From NCBI GenBank assembly GCA_946481615.1, contig CAMLOR010000011.1:1-31381 (forward strand): a DNA stretch of 31,381 nucleotides. The letters are read 5' to 3'. The DNA comes from an uncultured Aquimonas sp. Its GTDB lineage: Bacteria; Pseudomonadota; Gammaproteobacteria; Xanthomonadales; Xanthomonadaceae. Under the pieces are notes generated by a model. The model was not told the DNA's origin, made no database searches, and saw only the letters and a list, made by a program, of their open reading frames with translations. Positions within the stretch are counted from its first letter, which is position 1. The number at the start of each line of letters is the position of its first letter. Shown one piece after another: positions 1 through 6,500 of this stretch. The position numbers were made by a program, and so were the translations under genes.

Positions 1-114
1 GTCGCGGTGGTGCTGCGAGGCGAGCTGGCGAAGATAGAGATCGAGTTCGGCGACGCCGCAGGCGAACGAATCGCGGTCATGGGCGCGTCCATCGAGGCGA
101 TCGACGCGCAGCAA
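1..114 (-). CDS. GNAT-family toxin (TacT-like), N-terminal fragment
   Basis: The 38 visible codons run off the left edge of the window. They read in the same frame as the antitoxin, starting one codon after its stop, from a TTG at 114-112. The stretch H12-D13-R14, F17-x-C19-G20 and E23-L24-D25-x-Y27-L28-R29 matches the opening of TacT-type GNAT toxins, which acetylate the amino group of aminoacyl-tRNAs and block translation. That activity is family knowledge; the acetyl-CoA site lies outside the window. The order, antitoxin first with the toxin immediately downstream, is typical of DUF1778-GNAT pairs. The TTG start is inferred because no in-frame ATG or GTG lies close by; the ATG at 92-90 is in another frame. 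Confidence 0.7.
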   Translation of the reverse strand, partial: MLRVDRLDGRAHDRDSFACGVAELDLYLRQLASQHHRD

Positions 115-117
115 GCG

Positions 118-384
118 TCAACGCCGCGCCAGGCCGCGTTCCATCGCCTCGCGCAGGCGCGCATTGGGCGTGAAAGGCTCGTCGAGCGCCGCCAGGAAGC
201 GCCGCGATTCCTCGGCGGAGAGCGTGACGGCGGTTTCCGCGGCGATCGCGTTTTCGGCTTCGCGCAGCACGGCGTCGCGGACGAAGGCGGAGATGGCCAC
301 GCCGCGCAGCGCAGCCGCCCGCGCGATGCGTTCCTTGTCTTGCGAGTCGAGGCGAAGATCGAGGCGGGCGGCGGAAGTGGTCAT
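118..384 (-). CDS. DUF1778 (TacA-like) antitoxin
   Basis: An 88-residue protein whose N-terminal half (R7-L8-D9-L10-R11, then a helical segment ending near F34-V35) reads as the ribbon-helix-helix DNA-binding domain of DUF1778 antitoxins. The C-terminal half (L55 to F75, containing F63-L64-A65-A66-L67 and the usual F/P/N pattern) matches the toxin-neutralising tail. It should bind the GNAT toxin encoded just downstream and repress their shared promoter. The ATG at 384 follows a GGAG about seven bases upstream. A near-perfect inverted repeat overlapping the predicted -10 box lies only about 16 bases upstream of the start, as expected for autoregulation. Confidence 0.85.
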   Translation of the reverse strand: MTTSAARLDLRLDSQDKERIARAAALRGVAISAFVRDAVLREAENAIAAETAVTLSAEESRRFLAALDEPFTPNARLREAMERGLARR

Positions 385-399
385 GGCGGGCTCCCAAGT

Positions 400-436
400 G
401 TACGGAAGTTTACCGTACTTCTGCGCGGCAGGACAA
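400..436 (-). promoter_or_regulatory. Promoter and palindromic operator of the toxin-antitoxin pair
   Basis: The minus strand carries TTGTCC (436-431), an 18-base spacer and TAAACT (412-407). An inverted repeat with six-base arms, GTACGG at 400-405 and CCGTAC at 413-418, separated by seven bases, covers the -10 box. It is a plausible binding site for the ribbon-helix-helix antitoxin. The rest of the 108-base gap (385-492) shows nothing else. Confidence 0.55.
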
Positions 437-492
437 GCCGATCGAAAGATCCGAGAAATGACGCGATACGTTTGAATTATCAGATAGTTGCG

Positions 493-1026
493 TCAACTTC
501 CTGCAGGAGTATCGTACTTCGCAGGCGCAGGATTCAGCAGCCCGCAGCTCGGGCAGGTGCGCTTGCTGCGGTCGCGGTAGAACCGCTCGAACACCGCCGG
601 GAAGTCGGTCTCGATGTTCTGCAGGACGAAGAATTCCTCGTAGAGCTTCGTGTTGCAGCGCTCGCAGAACCACATCAGGCCGTCGCGTTCGTGCGGCAGG
701 CGCTTGCGTTCGACCACCAGCCCGATGCCGCCCGCCATGCGTTGCGGGGAATGTGGCACGCGCGGCGGCAGGTAGAAGACTTCGCCGGCGCGGATCGAAA
801 TGTCGCGCTGCCTGCCCTCGTCCTGCACCTTGAGCACCATCTCGCCTTCGAGCTGGTAGAAGAACTCCGGGCCTTCGTCGAGGTGGTAGTCCGTGCGCGC
901 GTTCGGGCCGCCGACGATCATGACGATGAAATCGCCGTCGACGATGCACTTGTTGCCCACCGGCGGCATGAGCAGGTGGCGGTGTTCGTCGATCCAGCGC
1001 TGCAGGTCGAGCGGCGGCGTCAGCAT
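493..1026 (-). CDS. nbaC: 3-hydroxyanthranilate 3,4-dioxygenase
   Basis: This cupin enzyme opens the ring of 3-hydroxyanthranilate with O2 to give 2-amino-3-carboxymuconate semialdehyde. The 177-residue length is typical of the bacterial enzyme. The catalytic iron ligands are visible as H48 (in D46-Y47-H48), E54 and H92, with substrate-binding arginines R44 and R96. The second, rubredoxin-like metal site of bacterial enzymes is complete: C121-x-x-C124 and C158-x-x-C161. The gene is last in a four-gene operon, four bases after the RidA-like deaminase gene, and its product feeds, after decarboxylation, the dehydrogenase encoded first. The decarboxylase (ACMSD) is not in this window. Confidence 0.95.
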   Translation of the reverse strand: MLTPPLDLQRWIDEHRHLLMPPVGNKCIVDGDFIVMIVGGPNARTDYHLDEGPEFFYQLEGEMVLKVQDEGRQRDISIRAGEVFYLPPRVPHSPQRMAGGIGLVVERKRLPHERDGLMWFCERCNTKLYEEFFVLQNIETDFPAVFERFYRDRSKRTCPSCGLLNPAPAKYDTPAGS

Positions 1027-1030
1027 GGCC

Positions 1031-1423
1031 TCACTCCCGCGGCAGCGCCGCGATGCATTTGAGTTCGATCGAAATCGGCGTCGGCAGCGCCGTGATGCCC
1101 AGCGTGGTGCGGCAGGGCGCCGTCGCAGGATCGGGGAAGTGCTCGGCCCAGACCGCGTTGTAGCGCTTGAAGTCGCCGGCCATGTCGGTGAGATACACCG
1201 TCACGTCGACGAGATCCTGCCAGCGCGCGCCGCTGGATTCGAGCACGGCGCGCACGTTGGCGAACACGGCGCGGGCCTGCGCCTCGATGCCGGGCGGAAT
1301 CGAATCGTCCGCGGGGTTGCGCGGCCCGATGCCCGAGAGGAACAGCAGATCGCCGACGCGGCGCGCATGCGGATAGACCCCGACGGGCCGCGGCGCGGTC
1401 GAAGCCTGGATGACGTCGCTCAT
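1031..1423 (-). CDS. RidA/YjgF-family deaminase, probable 2-aminomuconate deaminase
   Basis: A 130-residue RidA-family protein with the family pattern: L29-S30-G31 after the first strand, the helix containing Q49-A50 and N56-V57, V74-x-V76-Y77-L78 and the substrate-binding arginine R105 near the C-terminus. Members of this family act as enamine/imine deaminases. In the 3-hydroxyanthranilate pathway a member (NbaF/AmnD) releases ammonia from 2-aminomuconate. The specific role here is inferred from position, between the semialdehyde dehydrogenase and dioxygenase genes. Its ATG overlaps the stop of the carbonic anhydrase gene (ATGA), so translational coupling is likely. A general RidA housekeeping function is the alternative. 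Confidence 0.8.
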   Translation of the reverse strand: MSDVIQASTAPRPVGVYPHARRVGDLLFLSGIGPRNPADDSIPPGIEAQARAVFANVRAVLESSGARWQDLVDVTVYLTDMAGDFKRYNAVWAEHFPDPATAPCRTTLGITALPTPISIELKCIAALPRE

Positions 1424-2082
1424 GGCGCGGTGCGTCCTTCGCGGATGGTGTCGATGGCGCTGGCGTAGGTGGCCTGGATGTCCTCGGGCTTGTCCACGCC
1501 GAAGCCCAGTTCGCGGATGCGTCCGTCCAGCAGGCCGTAGATCCAGCCATGCACCGAAAGCGGCTGGCCGCGCGCCCAGGCGTCCTGCACCACGGTGGTC
1601 TGGCAGACGTTGACGACCTGCTCGATCACGTTGAGTTCGCACAGGCGGGCATGGCGTAGCGCCTCGAGGTCGATGGCCTCGAGCACGCCGGCATGCTTGA
1701 TGGCGACATCGCCGACGTGCCGCAGCCAGTTGTCGGCCAGGCCGACGCGCTCGCCGGTGAGCACCGCGTGCACGCCGCCGCAGCCGTAGTGGCCGCAGAC
1801 GATGATGTGGCGCACCTTGAGTACGTCGACGGCGAACTGCATCACCGCCAGGCAGTTGAGATCGCCGTGCGAACACACGTTCGCCACGTTGCGATGCACG
1901 AACACCTCACCCGGTGCCAGGCCGGTGACCTGGTTGGCCGGCACGCGCGAATCGGAGCAGCCGATCCACAGGTATTCCGGTGCCTGCTGGCGCCCGAGTT
2001 TCTTGAAGAAATCCGGGTCCTCGGCGCGCATGCGCGCGGCCCAGGCCTTGTTGCTGTCGAGCAACGACTTCAGCTGCGTCAT
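1420..2082 (-). CDS. can: Beta-class carbonic anhydrase
   Basis: A 220-residue zinc enzyme interconverting CO2 and bicarbonate, the same length as E. coli Can. The zinc ligands C42, H98 and C101 and the catalytic dyad D44/R46 (C42-S43-D44-S45-R46) fall at the same positions as in E. coli Can; H98-Y99-G100-C101-G102-G103 is intact. It overlaps the dehydrogenase gene upstream and the deaminase gene downstream by four bases each (ATGA), so it is built into the 3-hydroxyanthranilate operon rather than simply adjacent to it. A link to the CO2 released by the pathway decarboxylation is a reasonable inference, not shown. Confidence 0.95.
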   Translation of the reverse strand: MTQLKSLLDSNKAWAARMRAEDPDFFKKLGRQQAPEYLWIGCSDSRVPANQVTGLAPGEVFVHRNVANVCSHGDLNCLAVMQFAVDVLKVRHIIVCGHYGCGGVHAVLTGERVGLADNWLRHVGDVAIKHAGVLEAIDLEALRHARLCELNVIEQVVNVCQTTVVQDAWARGQPLSVHGWIYGLLDGRIRELGFGVDKPEDIQATYASAIDTIREGRTAP

Positions 2083-3497
2083 GAGGCTCCCAGGTCGATG
2101 CACACGTTGCGCGCTTCGGTGAAGAAGCGCATGGCCTCGTTGCCGCCTTCGCGCCCGAGGCCGGAGTGTTTGATGCCGCCGAAGGGCGTGCGCAGATCGC
2201 GCATCAGCCAGGTGTTGATCCACACGATGCCGGCGTCCACCTGCGCCGCCGTGCGGTGCGCGCGGCCGAGGTCGCGCGTCCAGATCGATGCGGCCAGGCC
2301 GTAGGGCGTGGCGTTGGCGAGCTGGATCGCGTGGGCTTCGTCGTCGAAGGATTGCAGCGTCACCACCGGGCCGAAGATTTCCTCCGTGTTGGTGCGGCAG
2401 TGCGGGCCGAGGTTTTCGATCACGGTGGGTTCGATGAACCAGCCATCGCGCTCGAGGGCCTTGCCGCCGGTGAGGATGCGTCCGCCTTCCTCGCGCGCCA
2501 GGTCGAGATGGCCCATCACCTTGTCGAAGTGCGCCTGCGAGACGAGCGGGCCGAGATCCTTGCCCGGTTCGAGCACCCGTGCGCGTGCCACGAAGGCGTC
2601 GCGGAACTCGTCGTAGAAACTGCGCTCGACGAGGATGCGCGAACCGCACAGGCAGATCTGCCCGGAATTCTGGAAGGCGCTGCGCACCAGCGTATCGAAC
2701 AGCTTGGCGCGCGGCGCGTCGGCGAACACGAGGGTCGGATTCTTGCCGCCCAGCTCGAGCGAGACTTTCTTCAGATCGCGCGCGCACAGCGCAGCGATCT
2801 TCTTTCCGACCGCGGTGCTGCCGGTGAAGGACACCGCCTTGACATCGGGATGCTCGACGATGGCCTGTCCGACCGCCGCGCCTTCGCCGTGCACGATGTT
2901 GAGCACGCCCGAAGGCAGGCCGATCTCGCGCGCCACCTCGCCCAGCATCCAGGCGGTGAGCGGCGTGATCTCGCTGGGCTTGGCCACCACCGTGTTGCCT
3001 GCCGCGAGTGCCGGCGCGATCTTCCAGGTGAACAGATATAGCGGCAGGTTCCACGGGCTGATGCAGCCGACCACGCCCAGCGGCTGGCGCAGCGTGTAGT
3101 TCAGGCCGGCTTCGTCGTGGTGCGATTCGCTGGCGAACTGCGTCGCCGCGGCGGCGAAGAAGCGCAGGTTCGACACGGCGCGCGGTATCTCGGCGTTGCG
3201 CGCCAGTGCCAACGGCTTGCCGCCGTCCAGTGCTTCGGCCTGCGCGAAGGCATCGATGCGCTGTTCGATGCCCTCGGCCAGGCGCTCGAGCCAGCGCGCA
3301 CGCTGCGAGGCGGGCAGGGCGCGCCACGGCGGGAACGCGGCGCGCGCGGCATGCACCGCGCGTTCGACATCCCGTGCATCGCCGGCCGCGACGCGTGCGT
3401 GGACATTGCCGGTCGCAGGAGCGTGTACATCGAGCCAGGCGCCGGAGGCGGGCGCCTGTTCCGAGCCGGCGATGAAATGGGAAAGTCGCGGAGACAT
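2079..3497 (-). CDS. Aldehyde dehydrogenase, probable 2-aminomuconic 6-semialdehyde dehydrogenase
   Basis: A 472-residue NAD-dependent aldehyde dehydrogenase. Catalytic residues are visible: N150 (in P148-W149-N150), the general base E248 (E248-L249-G250-G251-K252-N253-P254) and the nucleophile C282 (N277-S278-G279-Q280-I281-C282). The cofactor loop F224-T225-G226-S227 is intact. An arginine-containing segment R433-D434-L435-R436-T437-P438-F439-G440 and R100 fit the 2-aminomuconic/2-hydroxymuconic semialdehyde dehydrogenase subfamily, which binds a dicarboxylate-like substrate. With the dioxygenase and deaminase in the same operon, oxidation of 2-aminomuconate semialdehyde to 2-aminomuconate is the best assignment (AmnC/NbaE type). 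It is the first gene of the operon; no convincing -35/-10 pair is visible in the 81 bases upstream. Confidence 0.88.
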   Translation of the reverse strand: MSPRLSHFIAGSEQAPASGAWLDVHAPATGNVHARVAAGDARDVERAVHAARAAFPPWRALPASQRARWLERLAEGIEQRIDAFAQAEALDGGKPLALARNAEIPRAVSNLRFFAAAATQFASESHHDEAGLNYTLRQPLGVVGCISPWNLPLYLFTWKIAPALAAGNTVVAKPSEITPLTAWMLGEVAREIGLPSGVLNIVHGEGAAVGQAIVEHPDVKAVSFTGSTAVGKKIAALCARDLKKVSLELGGKNPTLVFADAPRAKLFDTLVRSAFQNSGQICLCGSRILVERSFYDEFRDAFVARARVLEPGKDLGPLVSQAHFDKVMGHLDLAREEGGRILTGGKALERDGWFIEPTVIENLGPHCRTNTEEIFGPVVTLQSFDDEAHAIQLANATPYGLAASIWTRDLGRAHRTAAQVDAGIVWINTWLMRDLRTPFGGIKHSGLGREGGNEAMRFFTEARNVCIDLGAS

Positions 3498-3540
3498 GGC
3501 GCGAGCTTACCCGCGCACCGCCGCCGCAAGAAGGGATTGA

Positions 3541-3570
3541 CAGGGGCGCGGCGCGGCGGCCGCGCCCCTG
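3541..3570 (-). terminator. Hairpin terminator after the M36 protease gene
   Basis: A perfect 12-base-pair GC-rich stem (3541-3552 pairs with 3559-3570) with a six-base loop begins nine bases after the protease stop codon. On the minus strand it is followed by TCAATCCCTTCTT, an imperfect pyrimidine tract. It separates the protease from the catabolic operon. Confidence 0.6.
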
Positions 3571-3578
3571 CGGTTGCC

Positions 3579-6500
3579 TCAGCGGCCGCCGAGCGCCTCG
3601 AGCGTCTTGGCCGAGGGCGGCCAGCGCAGCTTGGCCTGCGGCACCGTTTCGAAGCCATCGGCGAAGATGCCGATCGGGCGGATCACGTCGGTGTCGGTGG
3701 CGCTGTTGTCGCTGGCGTCGAGTTCCGGGATGTTCGGCGGCGTCTCGACGGTGGCCGTGTTGGAAACGCTGCTGCCGTCGTCCGGCGACACTTCGGCCAC
3801 GAGCTCGAAGGTGATCATCGCGTTCACCGGCAGATCCACCAGCACGTCGATGTTGCCCGTGCTGCCCGTGGCGGGGCAGGTCGTCCCGACGGCCGTGCAG
3901 GTCCACTCGGCATCGCGCAACTGCAGCGGCAGCAGATCGCGCACGCGCGCGCCGACCACCGCTTCGGGTCCGCCGTTCGCCACCTCGATCGTGTAGACGG
4001 TGTCGAGTTCGGACACCACGCCGTCCACGCCGTTGCTCTTGCTGATCTGCAGATCGGCGCCCGAGAGCGAGAACGAGGTGACATCGGCCGTGCCGGGCAG
4101 GGCAGGGTCGTCGCTCAGGCCGGTCGACTCATTCACCGAGTTGTCGTCGGCATCGTAGGACAGGCTGGCCTGGTTACCGATGGTGCCCGTGGCATCGTCC
4201 TCGATGGTGGCGACGATGGTGACCGTCACGCTCGCGCCCACGACCAGCGCGCCGTCCCAGTGGACGGTGTCGCCTACCGCGGAAATCGCTCCGGCGGTCG
4301 CCGTGGCCGATTCGAGGTCGAGGCTGGCCGGCAGGACGTCGGTCATCTCGTGGCCGTCGCCGTTGCCCATCGGCTGGTTGCCGTTGTTGCCCAGCACGAT
4401 GGTGTAGGTGACGAGGCCGCCGGGCAGGAAGGTGCCGGTGACGGACTTTTCGGCGATCAGGTGCGGTCCGCTCACGATGAAGACGGTGGCGTCGTCGACG
4501 GCGGCCGTCGACGCATCGTCGGTGACCGCAGAGCTCTCGTTGCTGCCGTCGGCATTGCCGTCGAAGGCGATGTTGGCCTGGTTGGCCACGACCACGCCGA
4601 TCGAATCGGGCGCGATGGCCGCGGTGATCGTCAGGGTGACATCGCCGGCGGCCGCAACGGTGCCGTTCCAGGTCACCGTGTTGGTGCCCGTGTCGGCCAC
4701 CGCGGTGCCGGAGGTCGCGTTCGCCGACACCAGCGTGAGCGTCGCGGGCAGCACGTCGGTGAGCTCGTTGCCGGCATTGTCGCCGGCGGCGATGCTGCCG
4801 GAGTTCGCCAGGACGATGGTGTAGGTGATCTGCGTGCCGGGCACGAACGAACCGGCGACGGCCTTGGTGCCCGTCACCTGCGCGAACTGCACGACGAAGG
4901 CGGTGGCGTCGCCCTGCGCGCCGGTGCCCGGGTCGTCGGTGAGACCTGTGGTTTCGTTGGTGCCGTCGAGGTCGGCGTCGAACGAGACCGTGCCCTGGCT
5001 GGACACGGTGCCGCTGGCGGATGCGTCGACCGTCGCGTTGATGGTGATCGTGACGCTGCCACCGGCCGGGATGCTGCCGTTCCAGGTCACCGTGCCGGTG
5101 CCCACGTTGGCCACCGCCGTGCCGCTGGTGGTGGAGGCGCTCACCAGCGTGAGGCCCGCGGGCAAGGTCTCGGTGAATTCGTCGCCGGCGTTGTCGAGCG
5201 AGGCACCCGTGCCGGCGTTGTTCAAGGTCACCGTGTAGATCGCCGTGCTGCCGCGCGTGAACGCGCCGCTCACCGTCTGCGTGGCGCTCAGGTCGGCGGA
5301 TTCGACGATGAAGGCGGTGGGATCGCCGGAGGCGCCGGTGCCCGGATCGTCCGTGACCAGCGACGATTCGTTGCTGCCGTTGCTGTCCGCGTCGAACGAC
5401 ATCGTGCCCTGGTTGCTGATCGTCGCGCCCTGCACGCCGGCATCGATGGTGGCCGTGATCGTGATCGTGACGCTGCCGCCCAGCGGAGCGAGCATGCCGT
5501 TCCACGTGACCGTGTTGGTGCCGGTATCGGCGACCGAGGTACCGCTGCTCGCCGTGGCGCTGACGAGGTCGAGGGCCGCGGGCAGCACGTCGGTGAACTC
5601 GTCGCCCGCGTTGTCGGCCTGACCGGCGGTGCCGCTGTTGGTCAGCGTGATGGTGTAGGTGACGGTGTTGCCCGTGCGGAAGGTGCCGCTCACGCTCTTG
5701 GTCGCGGTCAGCCCGAGGCTGGGCGCGAAGGCCGTGCAGCTGAACTGCACCGGTGTGACGAGCAGCGACCATGCGTTGAGCGTGCCGGAATCCGCCAGGA
5801 ACTGGTCGGACATGTGCAACGTCCAGGTGCCCGCCGTGCTGGTGCCGTCGTAGCGGCTGAGGTTGCCGACGGCGTCCGGCGCCGGGAAGCCCGCGAGAGT
5901 CGTCCACGGCGAGTTGAAGGTGGGCAGCCAGGATTTCGTGTACGGCGCCGCGGCCGAGGTGGCCTGCACCATGTCGTTGGCGGCGATGGCGGCGACGTCG
6001 TCGTCGATCACCATGTTGACGATGTTGTCGCCGGGGCCGCCGTCGATGAGACCGCCGATAAGCGACATGAAGTCCACGCCGATGCCGCCGGGCGAACGCA
6101 GCATGCCGGTCAGATCGCCGGTGAAGGTGTGCGTCACGCTGTCGAAGCGCAGATCCAGATCGGCGATCTCGAAGTCGTCGGTGATGGATATCGTGTCGCT
6201 CACGCCGTGCGGGAAGTTGTCCGGGATGCCCACGTCGGGGCTCGGATCTTTCGTGTAGGTGACCACCGGGCCGGTGCCCGTGGCGGTGCCCACGCGCAGG
6301 CGGAACGTCGTCTGGGTGGTGCCGAGCGCGGAGGTGACCGTCAGCGTGAAGTCGATCGCGCTGCCGCAGGGCACGGTGGGCGCGATGGTGAAGAGGAAGC
6401 TGTCGCCGACGGCGTCGCCCTGCGCCGCGATGGCGCCGTAGGTCGAATCGGCGTCGTAGATCGTCACGCCCGGGGTCGCGGTCGAGAGCGTGGCGGTGGC

